A DNA stretch of 64,000 bases from Prostheceraeus crozeri (Eukaryota; Platyhelminthes; Polycladida; Euryleptidae): contig CAJQUW010005537.1 of assembly GCA_907163375.1 (NCBI GenBank), positions 146,196-210,195 of the forward strand. Direction: 5' to 3'. The notes under the pieces were generated by a model. The model ran no database searches. It was not told the DNA's origin and worked only from the letters and a program-made list of their open reading frames with translations. The position numbers were made by a program, and so were the translations under genes. Positions within the stretch are counted from its first letter, which is position 1; each line of letters starts with the position of its first letter. Shown here piece by piece: positions 22,184 through 35,829 of this stretch.

Positions 22184-23957
22184 AATAAGAATTTGATAAT
22201 CAAAAACGATAGACTTCCACTGGCCACGCTTGTTCTCGAAAGCAGATACATCAAGAATGAATTTGATAGCAAACTAACTGAACTAAAATCACATCAAATA
22301 TACAAAGTCACGCTAAAAGCTTGCGACAAAAGAAATTACGCACATAGAAAGTCAATACTATCTAAAATTTACTTGACACATGATGATACTCATAAACTCT
22401 AAAGTAGACAGGCATTTACAACCAAAAGTCATTGAAGAATGCACAATGCTGAGGCTGGACTACCACAACCGAAGAATGAATAGTCGTTCCTTCTGACAGC
22501 AAAGGACAGGTCTCAAAGTGCGGATGGAAACACTCTCCAGGATCGACAAATACAGCTTAGTACGGGCGGACTTCAGAACGGAAGAAATATCCATCTTCTT
22601 TTCACAACTGCACAGGTGTCGGGTTATAGCTGACTGAGGGGCCTTCTTAGACTTCGGTCTTTCATTAGACGAGTACAGCCATTTGGGGATGGGTTCACCA
22701 ATGAGCGCATCATTTTGTGAGATGTTCATGAGATCAATTGAGGAGAAGCTGTAATCCACATTGAATTCTTTCAAGTTTTATTGTCGGTACGTTGATGATA
22801 CGTTTTTAATTGCCGAAGACAAAGCCAAATGTGATGAACCTTTTGAAACATTCAATGCTCAACATCCATCATTGGAGTTTACCCATGAACCAGCAAATCA
22901 CTTTCTGGATTTGAGGCTTCACTTCGAGAATAATGGTGCGATATCGACATCAATTTACCGTAAAGATACGTTCACTTCGCTGTACAACAACGTTGGTTCA
23001 TTTTCTCCCAGGAGATACAAATCAAACTTGGTATCCACTTTATTTTATCGAGCGAAAGCATTGTGTAGCCAATCACCTACAGACTGAAATCGATTTTATC
23101 AACGGAATCCTCAGAAAAAATGGATACCCAAAGTGGTTTATTGATAAACATTCTCAGAGAAAATATGAAAAATTTGTGACTGTCGAAAAGAAGCGGTTTT
23201 ATTTTGACGTACAATATTATGGCAATCAAAGTGAAAGGATCGCAAACGAAATGCGGAAGGAAATTGAGAAGACAATTTTCCATCTGAAAGCAATTCCTGT
23301 CTTTCGCACGAGAACTTTATGCTCGGATAAGGTGAAGGATATCGTCCCTCTTGCCAACAATCCCATGGTTACTTATATGTTCAATTGTGCTTGCGGAGCA
23401 AGTTACGTGGGCAAGAGCGAACGTGGCCTTTCACAGCGTCAACCCGAGCATATCCCCAAATGGCTGTACTCGTCTAATGAAAGACCGAAGTCTAAGAAGG
23501 CCCCTCAGTCAGCTATAACCCGACACCTGTGCAGTTGTGAAAAGAAGATGGATATTTCTTCCGTTCTGAAGTCCGCCCGTACTAAGCTGTATTTGTCGAT
23601 CCTGGAGAGTGTTTCCATCCGCACTTTGAGACCTGTCCTTTGCTGTCAGAAGGAACGACTATTCATTCTTCGGTTGTGTTAGTCCAGCCTCAGTATTGTG
23701 CATTCTTCAATGACTTTAGTTGTAAATGCCTGTCTACTTTAGAGTTTATGAGTATCATCATGTGTCAAGTAAATTTTAGATAGTATTGACTTTCTATGTG
23801 CGTAATTTCTTTTGTCGCAAGCTTTTAGCGTGACTTTGTATATTTGATGTGATTTTAGTTCAGTTAGTTTGCTATCAAATTCATTCTTGATGTATCTGCT
23901 TTCGAGAACAAGCGTGGCCAGTGGAAGTCTATCGTTTTTGATTATCAAATTCTTATT
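22184..23957 (+). mobile_element. Penelope-like element with inverted 3' tail
   Basis: The coding strand has the RT core YCRYVDDTFLIAED and FLDLRLHF (22,776-22,930) and, after a frame change near 23,070, a C-terminal GIY-YIG endonuclease-like module (CACGASYVGKSERGLSQR) ending at 23,682. RT motifs before YVDD are missing, so the element is 5'-truncated. The last 505 bp (23,453-23,957) recur inverted at 22,184-22,690, directly upstream of the truncated 5' end. Tail-first inverted partial copies are known for Penelope-like elements. The antisense open frames in the tail are not genes. Confidence 0.85.
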
Positions 23958-26508
23958 GAAAGTCTCTCCAACTAAGTTACTTATTTGAATAAGTATCAAG
24001 AGCCAGCCTTCAGTGTTATTCTTGTTGGATAGATGATATGATTGGTTTAATACGATATTCATGAACTATGGCGCAGTTACCCCATCCTATGGCATCTCGC
24101 AGTGGGTAGGCTATTATTCAAATGACTATGCCGTTAGTGATTATGGTTTGGTGCATCATGCTATGTGCAAATGATATATGTACAAGCAGCTCCGTTCCAC
24201 AATTAAGTTCTGACTGTCTTTCTACTTTCATGTAATTATATTCAACATTTATCTGACTATTTCTGACACCAGCTTCTATCTGACTTAGGCTTGATGCCAA
24301 TATAAGTCAGTGTTCATTGTTCATTCAAAATCCAATGCTTCATGGCTTCTGAAATCATGGTCAGGCGTCTACCTATTGATTTTCCCTTTGTGTGAAATAT
24401 CTGTGTTTACTTTCTTTGACATCACGCATATACAATTTGTAATATTAAGAATCTGTCAAGCTGGTTTCACTCTCCTCAGAAATTTATATCAAATTTGTCA
24501 TGTAACTAATAACAAATCCTGTGATATAATTTCTTCATCTTATGTTTTGCTCAAGTTGATTATTGTACTTCAGTTTTGAATTTTTGCACTTGTCGCATTC
24601 AGAGACTTCAACGAAAATAAAACTTTTGTGCTTAATTGTTGAAGAATCTTCATCGTCATGAACCTACCTATCATTTAATGGATGCTCAAAATTGGTTCTA
24701 AATCCCATGATTTGCGTGGATAAAAATTCATATGCTCGTGCGTTAACTATCAATCGCGTGAGAGAATAAAGTCTATTCATTAGGAACAGTGCATTTCCAG
24801 AAATATTTGTAAAAGAAATATTTCTCTATCAAAGAACGTTTTAAACAAAAAAAATGATAATTATATGTGTCTTGTAGCATTCAGGTATTTTCTCGCTCAT
24901 ACCTTTTTTGCTGAGTTCAGATCGATTGAAATTTAATGAAAAATGAGTCTAAAGCCGGTCTTGGTAGAATGCGACTTTAGTGCTATCGTTGGGCTTCTCA
25001 GAAAAAGCGACAGAATCTGAAAATTGTGAATTTCGCAGATCTCACGCTTAAATAGACGAGTTCTAGACCAAATATAAAGACATTGGCTTCAAAGCAACAG
25101 CCACAATTCTCCCATTAATGAACTATGCATGTGAGTTGCGTATTATCAGATGACTGCGTTCGAATTTGTGTATATTAAAGCACAACTCTCCGTACAAAGG
25201 TGTTCTGAAATGTGTTACAATATAAGAGGGCGTTTGTTCGGAAATGAATCTCTTAGGGGGTAATTGAGTAAAAAAGGTTGGGTAACACTGGTCCAGTTCA
25301 CGCAGGATTCGTATAAAATATTAATAAGTAAATTCCGACTTTGTTATCCAAGAATTGTGATTTGTAAATCCAAGATGAACGGTATGAAGCATGTGCGTGC
25401 TTCCATGTTCATATCAGAAAAGTGCATCGTAACCTTTAAAGTTATTTATACCCTTAATTTTGCTTTTAATTATTTTTTGAAATTGTTGTAATTAGAATTA
25501 TTATTAATTATGAACTCAAAACCTATTAAGGATGGTAAATGGGGAATTAATGTCAGTCATGGACCCGTAAAAGTAGCATAATGCATTTGTAATAATATTT
25601 AAAACTAGTTCCTAGATTATTCTGACCGAATAATCGTCATTCGCTTCAAGAAGTGGCTTTCTTTTTCCGCTCATTCGCCAATTTTCTACACTTTCAGTCA
25701 TTGAGAGTATTTTTGAAAAGGCATGACCCAACTTTTGGTTCACATGGTATGCCTTGAGAAACACTGATCTATAGCACAAACTTTATTGCTACTTCTAAAC
25801 TTAGTCAAGAAATTCCTAAAAACTATTTCCTCGTTAGAGCTATTGAAAATACGTGTCATTATTCTCAGGATTAGCACTGTCCGTGAACCGAAAAAAACTG
25901 CACTATGTGACCAGTTAATTATAATTTGGTATCAAGATTGTATTACTTGGAAAGTTCATGACCACGTGTGCAGTCAAGCGCTTTTCGAGCTCTGTCTATC
26001 TGTGACTGCAGCTGAACAACTACCTCCACCACTTGTTTGGGAGGTTGGCGCCATTTTACACGCTCGATCAGTGATGGTACCCGACAGAAAGTAGACTTAG
26101 TATAATATTTGTCCATGATAATCCGTTCTGTGATTGCTCCGATTAAGAGCGGAGGTGACGGTGGTGGTAGGGAGTTAATAATTCAGTTATGTGTAAAAGA
26201 TCTTGCGAGAAGTGTCTTACAGCGACCGGGAATGTCGTATTTATCACAAAGATTCGCGCGATGCTCTGTTGTAGTTTGTTGTGTTAAAAACAATTGCTAT
26301 TAAGGTGACCGTCTACAGGAAAGAAAGGTTAAAAGGCTACATTATCTTATCTCAGCCATGTGTGCAAATTAGCATGCAAATTGTAGTTTATTCAGTACGT
26401 TTCATACTTCGTACCAAAAAGCCGTTGATTATTGAAATCATATTGACGCTCAAGCTGAATATGACATCATCGATCGTAAAGGTACTAGATATGATCATGT
26501 GTTATGAA
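23958..26508. other. Unique AT-rich DNA, no gene recognised
   Basis: Short open frames only, without conserved motifs. A possible polyadenylation hexamer at about 24,617 is not tied to a gene. Confidence 0.45.
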
Positions 26509-27391
26509 CAGGGCCGACCAAATATGTATAATGCATAAAATGCATAAAAATGCATATTTCAGCTTTAATTGCATACAAATGCATATCATGAAAATAAGTG
26601 CTTTTAGATACTTATATCGATAATTTTTTGGAAAACAGGTTTCCTGTGTTGACAACTATCTTCTCCTTTCTGTCTTTTACCTTAGATTACGGTCTAAGGC
26701 TCAGCAGTGGACAATGTCTACTTTTATCTTGAAGATTCCCTATTTACAGAAGATAAGCCTACTACATGCTATATATACTGCTTATTCATTGGTCGGATTC
26801 CTGTGATTCTTTCACGTTGTCGCAAGCTGGTAGATTGTCGCAAGCCGAGATTGCAAGAGGTATCGTAGACATTTCCTCTAAATATGGCTCTATTCCTCGT
26901 TGTCTGAAGCAGCTTCAAGACCGTAAGTGCAATCCGTCTCAAGCCAAACAATTGATCGATGGTATCAGCGATGACTTTGATGCGAATGTAAGGACCAAGC
27001 TGGAGCACGTTCTTCAAAAGAACACAGGATTCAAGAAGCTGGTTGAGAGGGACTTTGAAGAATATTCATCGGAAGCAATTGCTATTGTCGCGATCTCCGT
27101 TTACCTCTTCCGACGTTGAGAGACGTTCAGAATACAAGGCATTTATGAGGAGCAATCGCAATAGCATGACTAAGGAAAACATCCGCATGCATTGTGTTTT
27201 AGGAATGAGCTCAAAATGCTGACAGATTATTCACCATTCATGGATACATAGGCCTACATTTCTTAGTATATTGCAGCTATTTCTATAATCAGAATGATAT
27301 TGCATAAATACAGTTTTCATTGCATAAAATTACTTTTTTAGGCGCATTTTTATGCGCATAAAACGATCACTTGTTAATGCATATCTGGTCG
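26509..27391 (+). mobile_element. Short hAT-like element with partial transposase
   Basis: The left end reads CAGGGCCGACCAAATATG followed by repeated ATGCATAAAA; the right end, inverted, reads CGACCAGATATGCATTAAC. The inside frame (26,766-27,119) resembles the middle of a hAT transposase (KLEHVLQKNTGFKKL). The catalytic and dimerisation parts are absent, so it is non-autonomous. The target duplication was not resolved. Confidence 0.6.
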
Positions 27392-27834
27392 TTTAAAAAA
27401 GTAGTTTAAAAACAGCTGTTCAAACCAGGGGTGAGTGTAAAAAAAATTAGTGCCTTCGCAAAAATGGGAAAGTCCGTCAATCGTGAGAAAGGAGAGTCAC
27501 AGTTTGTGTATGAGATTATAGAAACTTTGTTAGCGCGAATTATCGAAATTCTAATTACGTCAGTTATTGACGTCACTGAGAATAAGCCAGGTCACTTCAT
27601 TGATACATTCTCGGCTTGCTGCGAATCATACATGCGGTGAGGACGAGCCGCTGTTTTCATTGTTCTTCACTGTTTGACAATTTGACAAGGAAACACAGTT
27701 GTGAATTGAACATTGTTGTAGGCCCATGAGCTGCGTGAAAAAGAATGATCGGCATACGTGTATGACTTTCTTTCCTCTATTTTCGATTTTAGCCATAGTT
27801 TTCCACAGCCATGGAATGCCACCTATGGATTACT

Positions 27835-29066
27835 AGGGCTGTTTCACACTTGCGCGGATGTCGCTAAAATTTGGAATTGGCTTTTCACATTGGAATTCGA
27901 TTTCTGCGACTGTCAATCATCGGACAAACTATTTCCATCTCTCGATTTTATGAGACATAGAAAGTGAATGTGTCTTAACCCATTGGAGAAGGATTCGAGC
28001 CAAAATTACTCTGTAGGTAGGCTTCAGTTGTATTTGTTCTTGTTTTCATCGAAATCAGTAGGAAATGTGCTATCAGAATAAATTATCTGAAATTTATTAC
28101 ATACGAGTAGTTCGCTATAATATTCAAAATCAGCAAAAAACATTCAGATTTCAGCAATTTTTTCTCGCCGTCTGCTGTGTGTAATACACATGTAAGCGCA
28201 TTTGAAAGACATAGAAATCTCAGCAACCCATTCAAGAAGTTCATCGATAAAAGTGGTCCATTGCGTCATCTATTCATAGCACAAGTCAACAAATTTTCAC
28301 GAAGCGACCACTTTCGATTGAAGGTTACCATCGACCGGTTGATGGCGCTGGACGCCGAAGGCCCGTCTGATTTTTGTAACTTAAGTCAAGAAATCATCGA
28401 CCAAAACTTTGGGGAGTTTTTTCTTACTTGCTTTTGATTACAAAATGATCTCAGGACGACTGGTCAAACATGTTAGTAACAACTTTCACAATCTGCTGCA
28501 TCTATTGTCAATGTGCGCTGCTTTTGCAATTGTTCCAGTCTAGTCAATCAATAAAGCATAGTGCATGGACAGTCTTGCATGCTATGAAAATAATTCTCTC
28601 CATAGTGAAAGCCATGCGAGTCATGAACTTCTTCATATTCTGGGAATCGTTTGATGTGTGAATCACCAAAATCCGATCACTGATGACTGAGAACGAAGTA
28701 AAAATGTAAATTGGTGACATGGAGTGACTTGGTGACATGGAAGGCACTATTCTTTGACGTATGCGTAGGTCAATAACCTCAACACTTTCGAACTTCAAAT
28801 GTATTATTTGTGATGGAATCGGTTCTACTGAACGAAATTTAGCAATTCGGAATGCGTTTTAATCGCCACATCATGCTGATAGTAAAAATAATCTCAGTTT
28901 GAGATTATGTTAAAGATCATTGGTAGGTCAAAACTCAAAATCGCGCGATTTACTCGCGGCAAAATGAAACCGTACGACATGTGCAAAAGGCTCCAAAGGA
29001 TGTAATGTTATACAAACACCCCCGTAAATTCCGCGCTGCAAAAAATCGCATGTGTGAAACAGCCCT
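27835..29066. mobile_element. Non-autonomous TIR element, 1.2 kb
   Basis: The ends are AGGGCTGTTTCACACTTGCG and, inverted, AGGGCTGTTTCACACATGCG. TIRs with GGGCTGTTTCACAC occur in PIF/Harbinger- and hAT-like MITEs. No transposase was seen inside, and no clear target duplication, so the superfamily is open. Confidence 0.7.
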
Positions 29067-32000
29067 TCACCCAATAAAAGTCTGACACTCTATAATAACA
29101 AAGAACTCACAGACCTCTCATTCGTTTGTGTGTGTTATTCTATGGAGCGGACATGATCCGTTCCCAGCCAGTGCATGCAATGGTAGCATCAAGCGATAGA
29201 AATTGACATGGATGTTTGTCTCTCTTTGGTTTGTGTAATTGGTCGAACGCGCGCAGAAGTATCTCTTATCAAAGAACCCACCAACTTCAACGGTCAGATT
29301 GCAGACAGGGCCTATCTTTGACCTAATTTTTCTCCGTGATAAATTCATCAAATGGATATATTGTTCACGCTGTTCGACTCCTCACGATCTAAATTTATTG
29401 ACTTTGTACGTTTAATGTGGCGTCAACCTTCAGGCTCGTCAGAATTCAGGCTTGAATTTGCATTATGTTCAAGGAAAATTTATCTTCCTGCCCCTCGAGA
29501 CTAGTTATAGCCATGACCATCAGTATTGAGGAAAATCATCTCTGGACCCAAACACGCAGACAAGGCACTTTATCTCTGAAATAACTAGACCGGTCATACA
29601 CATTGAAAACAATGCTACTTCGTGGATATGCGACGTCATGACTACGATATAAAAACGATGGCAGCTCCCAATGGTTGACAATGGTTAGGTGCTGACTCTT
29701 TGTCAGGGTATATATCTTGTAACTTCACGGCTATTTTAATTTCCCCTTAAGCATGAAGTCATTTCGATAAAATTTCTTACAAGAAATCGCCTCACGCCAA
29801 GAGTTTGAAGCTAGGACAGGCTTCAGTAATGTGATTCCTCTTATGATCTAACAGCATTGCATGACCTGCATGTAGATAGGCGCCTAAATGAGCAGCTGAA
29901 ATTACCATTAACAAACAGTTATTGTGCATTCCAGTCCCATTAACTTAAACAAAGCTAAATGTCGGATTTCTATAGTCAAAGCTACCTGGCATGTTCCTAC
30001 CGGCACAACAAGACATACTAAACAATTCGTTTCGAAACCCTTGGACATAAATTTCATGTGATGCTAGTGAATCACTATCAGATTAGAAAGGTTTTCGAAA
30101 CATTGTATTTCTTATGCTTTAAGATTACTTCAGTCCTATGCTTTCATTTATGCCACTGTCCCAATTTTGCAATTAATCATGAATGAAAATTATGGTCACG
30201 AAGCTCAGATCATCGGCGCTTGCTCGAAAGAAACTGTGGACTAAATGTCTTTTACAAATTATGCGTTAAACGATGTTCTAGTCTCTAACTGAAATTTGGA
30301 TAATTCAACGATGATTATTTACCTTGAATGATCCTATGGTTTACATTTGCTATACAATTCTTGCTTATACGTGCTATAATGAAATATAATTGATCGGTTT
30401 AACTTTCAGGAAATTTCAACCATTTCTATCCCTAATGCGAGAAAATACGATGGTCATTGCGGATTACTGAGAATGTAATGCATAATATGCAAAGCATCAA
30501 TTAGGACCATGTTGGTAGCCTAATTGTTGTCATAATCCGTCAGTTCGCATCAGACGATCAAATCTGAAAAAAATAGATGCAATAATTATGTAAGAAAGTA
30601 ATCGCCATAATATGTAAACAGAATTTATAGATTCTTCATTCCTGTAACCTATTTCAAGAAAAAAGAATCGAAACTAATCTAGCGTAATTGAAAAGCGTAT
30701 TCTTGAAGTTGTTCCGCTAAAGCTAATTCTTCCATAAATTGAAATTTCTAAGAGATAGCTAGAGGTCTTGTTGAGACATTCATTAATAATAATCAAATCA
30801 TTCACGAATTTTAAGTAGGTTGAATCTGCCGCAAAATTAAAGAGGAATAATTGAAAACAAAGCTCTGTCTGCAAATTTGGATTGGCGATTTCTGTATTTG
30901 TAGTAACAGAAGGAGCTTTGAGTGTATTCAAAAACTTGACCATAGAAGTTCTTCTCTCAACTTTTTGATTGGCATTTCCTTCGACTTCGCTTTTGAGCTA
31001 CTGAAGAGGGAATACAGTGATAGCCTTTCTTTCTATCAACCTTCTGGCGACGAGAAGGCCCTGCTGAGATTATCAGAGACCGCGGACTGCCCCCTCCCAC
31101 TGTTTGTTGATAATTCTCTTCAAACAACAGTACAGGCGCGTCATGTTAACCCTCGATTGATAAACTAACTATTCATTAATCTCATGTTTGTGGAGTTAAA
31201 AAATGTCAAACGTCAAGTATTTTTAAGGACAAATTATAGGGCTTCGTCCTCGTTCAACGCGATTACCGTCACAGCTGTATGCCCACAACGTTAGTACCCT
31301 TGACCGAAATTTATGTTATCATAAACAGAGTGCCCGTACTCTTGAAAGAAAATTCTGTGTGTCAAGATTCATCCTCTGGGGACAAGATTCGAGTGACGGA
31401 CGGACGAAAATGTGCATCTGGAGGGACGCTGGCCGCTAAATAATGTAAAGGGCGGCGTCATAATAGAGGCGCCATTCTAAGTGCGGTACAACTTGATTGC
31501 GTCAGAAAGACGGATTTTTCGACTGCCCACATCCTGAGAGACATGAGTTACAGCTCTGATGTATTCTGACCCCATCTGACCTGCTCATGTCATCAAGTCA
31601 CCTCCCCTGGCCAATATTTCACACTACCCTTAGTGCATTGCGGCGGACAGTAACGCGATTAAGCGACGTTACGCGGCTGCATATTTGTCGCCAAACCTAC
31701 TGCAGGCGCCCGCACATGAGACAATCAAATATTGAGGAGGTTGGCGGCCCAGTAATTGAATCCTGAGACCGAGGTAGTAAATCTCACGACTCGACTTGAC
31801 AAGTCAGTGCATTATTGATGGGCAGAGTGGGTCATTTCGACGCCTCCTCCTCCTCCTCTATCTCCGCCTAGTGCCCCTCATCTGACGCCAAAACCACCGG
31901 CTACTGCGCCCCGCATGTCTCACACATGCATGAAATACTCTAATTGCATTCCCTTTCGTACGATCGTCCGCCAGAGGGTTTGAGAACTAGGAGAGAGGTT

Positions 32001-33250
32001 GGAGGGCTTTCTCATCAATCTTTCAGTTCAAGAAGACAACTCAGCTTACACCAGGTCGGCCGAAATATTCCTGTTGTATGCGTGACGAGTGTTCATAGAC
32101 AGTGCAACCGTCTGGACCCTTATTGTCGACTTGTTGCATTTGCACCGTCGCGGGGGGACGTTGAGTTGATGGAGCAAGAGATTGATTTAAGAAATGAGAA
32201 GTGCATTATCCAATTCATTTTGAGCAAGGTCAGTTTCACAGGTAGAGAGTGATTTTATGTGTGACGCCTCATCTCTTCAGCATCTCTTATTCTCTTTTAA
32301 GATAGTTCTGCAGAGAATGTTGCAATATCGCAACGTGCATGAGAAAATTTTTTGTCAGCATCAACAAGTCAATTTCTTTACAATGTGGTATATAGGCATG
32401 AACGTAATGCTAAGAACCACAACACTTAAAGTTAAACATCCAACATTTAAGGCTAAACATCCAACATTTAAGGTCAAACATCTAACATTTAAAGTTAAAA
32501 ATTGCATAATGAAAATATGCGATCCTTTGCTAGGTTCCACGAACTGAGCTGCCCAAGCTCCTTATGCCATATTTTGCTCTATCGCCTAATTCAGTTTGTG
32601 CAGTGTATTTTTTTTAGAGTTGTCAACATTATATGTGTGTTAGGATCTGACAGTCCATTACAGAATGAAATGGTAGATAAACAATAATGAGTTCTTAAAT
32701 AACTGTGTTGAACGTATGATGAACTTTCCTGCTGATACATAAAATCCCTATGTGTAATCATTAAATTCACATGTACTTATAGATACAAATCAAAGGTAAT
32801 GGTAATTTATTCCACTGTTCTATGAATGTAGGGTCATTGTTCTATAGTAGATTCTGAACGCTTAATCTCCAAGTAGATTTTATTTATCCGCAAAACTATG
32901 AAGACGTGCATGTACAAAAAGTGAAGACGTGTACTTACAAAACTGGACAGTTCACGGGAATGGAATCGTGAAATATCCCATTGTTTTATCCCATTGATTT
33001 CATGAAGATGAATGTCCAATAAACTTATATCAAAAGTTATGTATTCATATCGACTTCGGCTCGGAAAATGTAAAGCTTTTGATACTCGCAAATTCTAAAC
33101 ATTTATCTCCCGAAATCTGTGAAGTAATACAGAATGTGGTATATTAGCCAAACATTGAACAATGGAAATGGACACTTCCGAAATACTTTCCATCACACTT
33201 GATGACATGCGGATTTAATGAAATGCTACGTTCTTCGCGAATGGAGACTG
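29067..33250. other. Mostly unique DNA with a CpG-rich patch
   Basis: No gene was recognised. From about 31,440 to 32,160 the sequence is GC- and CpG-rich compared with its surroundings, with a (CTC)n run near 31,845 and several TAATTG/TAATNN core strings. It could be a host promoter or enhancer. Confidence 0.4.
32421..32500. repeat. 21-bp tandem repeat, about four units
   Basis: Consecutive units of the type AACATTTAAGGYTAAACATC, 21 bp each, differ by one to four bases. Confidence 0.85.
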
Positions 33251-33339
33251 CACTGTAAACCGTAAGTAGTAATCCCCTGACAAAATCATGACAAAATCAA
33301 GGACAAAATGTGCAACGATGAGTCATCATGCTGACTCAG

Positions 33340-34420
33340 CCCCCCTCTGGAAGGAAGGAGGAGCAGCAAGGGTGGGAATCTAGGAATGACAGAGTTAGAA
33401 AAGGTGGGTTTTGGTTGTTTTGGGATGAGAAAGGTCATGTTTCGGCATGAAGGAGGGCTCGGATGGGAAAACGGAGCGCAGATTCGGAGTCTACGTGAAA
33501 TTTTCGGTTGGGAAGGATGTTTCCAGAGGAACTTTCCTGTGAGGCAAGGGGTGGAATCTCTGAAAACCCTAGAGTTAGAAAAGGTGGGTTTTGGTCGTTT
33601 TGGGATGGGAAAGGCCGTTTTTCGGCATGAAGGAGGCCTCGGATGGGAAAACGGAGGGCAGATTCGGAGTCTACGTGAAATTTTGGGTTAGGAAGGTTGT
33701 TTCCAGCTCAATCGGAGAGAAAAAATTATGAGGACGTCCCCCCTCTGGAACGAGACTTCCAACCTTGGTTCTAGAGAGGGTAGAAAGTCGTGTGATAGCT
33801 CATTTGAAAGCTAAGAGTGAGACAAATGCAATGAAAGAAACGGCGTGTCTCTACGTTCGTTCATTGAGGTGCAAGAGTGACTTTAAGATTTTTACGCAAC
33901 ACCGAAGAAACGAGAGTTAGAATTTTTACGAAAATGATTCTAGCGGGTGAACGAAGCCTAGGAAGGGAAAACGGTGACCAGATTTGGAATCAGCGTGCAA
34001 TTCTGCATCTAGAGGGTAAGTTTCAAGTGAATCGGAGAGAAAAAGTCGAAAATATTCTTCACACTGGGGCTCAACACGGGATTTTTTCGTGAAAATGCTA
34101 AATTGTGGCCTACTTTGGTGACAACTCACTCAGGAATGGAAGTGAATGAAGAGCTCGGGTTTCTTTTAGGGGCAAGACCGCACTTTTTTCTTTAGGATCC
34201 TATCTTTTCAGATGTGTGGAAGGTTTTGTTTCCAAATGAGAGCATGTTTAAAATCGAATTTTTACGCATTTTCCAAGATTTTGGAACTTTTGAAAAAACG
34301 AGTTTTTTCAACTCGGCTTCTGGTCATCGTAGAGAGTCGAGGGATGGCTTAAATGAAAGGTGAGAATGAGAAAACGTGAGTGTCAAAATTTGAAGTCAAT
34401 CGGAGCACTAGAACCGGAGG
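33340..34420 (+). repeat. G/C-tract tandem repeats upstream of a promoter (copy B, left)
   Basis: Includes a duplicated unit of about 181 bp (33,391 and 33,572) with CGGATGGGAAAACGGAG, then units with a C-tract followed by CTCTGGAA and the GAAAGCTAAGAGTGAGAC string. They lie directly upstream of the TATA box at 34,479. Confidence 0.85.
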
Positions 34421-34478
34421 TAGACGTGTTTAAAGTTTTGGATGATGGAGATTACGTCATCAGCTGATCGCCACAAAC

Positions 34479-34534
34479 TATATAAGCTGGGAACCGACTG
34501 AGACTTTTCATTAAGACGAGAGAGATTGTCAAAG
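34479..34534 (+). promoter_or_regulatory. TATA promoter and untranslated exon, copy B left arm
   Basis: TATATAAG (34,479-34,486), an initiator-like TTTTCATT about 30 bases on, and a short exon ending GTCAAAG|GTAGGT at 34,534. The equivalent in copy C ends CTAGAG|GTAGGT. Confidence 0.6.
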
Positions 34535-34779
34535 GTAGGTCGTCTATCCGAAGCTCTGATGATAGCATCGGACATTCCAAATTTCAGGTTTCCGTAGGAC
34601 TTGATTCAAAAAAGGTTCGATCGCTATTGATCAGACCTATATTTACAGACTACTTATAAAATTTCATAAGTAGTGCTAAATGCTGAAAAATTTTAATTCA
34701 TTATTTTTGGAGGTTTTCTGCGGTTTTCGACCCTGCTGAAGTCAATGAAGGCATGTATAAGTGTGTACGAGGCAGTCTT

Positions 34780-35275
34780 TGCATGATACAAGCGGCTTTT
34801 CACTGAAAGCGAGCATGGCACGGAGAGTTTTGCTGTAATATTCCAATGACAGGGGGTTCCTTCGGGACGTCGGATGATGCCGTAGTGATAAGTGTGGCAA
34901 GGGAGTGTGTCATATTTTAGACCGAAACCTCTGGGGCAACTCATGTTGGGCATTTGACACAGTTCTCAACGTAGCACTTTGAACGCCAATCGGTTGAGTC
35001 TTAGCTATCTTGTCATGGGTGACTACTAAACATCTCCATTGCAAAACGCTTGTAAATCACGGCTTCCTATCAAGCTGATCAAAGCAACGACGTGGGATGT
35101 TTCCTCTTGTAAATAACTCCACCGGTTTTTATATAAAAATCGGGGCCCGGATACCAACACAGTGACATGGCACACGCTCTGTCCACCCGAGGTTGGATTT
35201 GTGGGTCGAGGCCTTGGAGCTGGGATAAGATCCCCTCTGAGTGATGCCTGCAACGGATTCAAGAGCTTAACACCT
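34780..35275 (+). other. Conserved intronic blocks shared by copies B and C
   Basis: Two blocks lie between the promoter exon and the gene: 34,780-35,060 (ATGGCACGGAGAGTT to AGTCTTAGCTATCTTG) and 35,090-35,275 (GATACCAACACAGTGACATG to GCAACGGATTC). Both recur in copy C at 63,630-63,860 and 63,160-63,315, and inverted in the right arm (48,700-49,020, the second only partly). No open frame is conserved, so they may be structured RNA or regulatory DNA. Confidence 0.6.
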
Positions 35276-35578
35276 AAACGCTTGCTATCAAGTCACTATG
35301 GCTTCTGCTATCAGGCCTTTGTGAAATCTCGTCTAGCCTCAGTAACTCAGGGTTGGCAACGTCTATCGTTTGTCATTGTAACTTGGTAAAAATGAGAGGG
35401 TTACTGCAGGCATTGACGTCAAACCTTTTCGCGTCATAGGGTAACCAGTCTTTGTGTTGGGAGTTGGTTACTGAAAGCATGGTGACTGCCGATGCCCATA
35501 AATGGTAAAACCGCTGTTGTCATGTCAAACGCATGGCCAAATAAGGAAGGTCTGAATCATGGCTTTGTACTCACTGGG

Positions 35579-35636
35579 TATATAAACCGCGACTTTTTTC
35601 TAGTCTTCACTCCTGCTTCAAGTTGCAAGACGAACG
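35579..35636 (+). promoter_or_regulatory. Second TATA promoter and untranslated exon
   Basis: TATATAAA (35,579-35,586), an initiator-like TCTTCACTCC about 20 bases later, and an exon ending ACGAACG|GTGAGT at 35,636. The acceptor TTCACTTCAG at 35,825 joins it to the ATG exon. This promoter lies much closer to the gene than the one at 34,479. Confidence 0.6.
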
Positions 35637-35829
35637 GTGAGTTCTCTGACAAAGTTTGTTAAGAAGCTTTAGAGTTTCATAAACTAGTAATCAATCGTTT
35701 GCTATCAAACGAATGCGAACAATTTTTAGAGTTTCATAAACTAGGAATTTTATAAACTAGGAATCAATCGTTTGCTATCAAACGTTCACGGACTTATAAT
35801 CATTGTTTTCCCCTTTTCACTTCAGAAAA

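Noticed and set aside
23739-24062. 107-aa minus-strand frame and its mirror at 22,193-22,402
   Set aside because: Antisense of the Penelope-like 3' tail; the match between the two only reflects the inverted repeat.
35160-35275. tRNA-like or SINE-type A/B boxes in the intronic block
   Set aside because: No convincing B box or cloverleaf could be drawn; GGATTCAAG alone is not enough.
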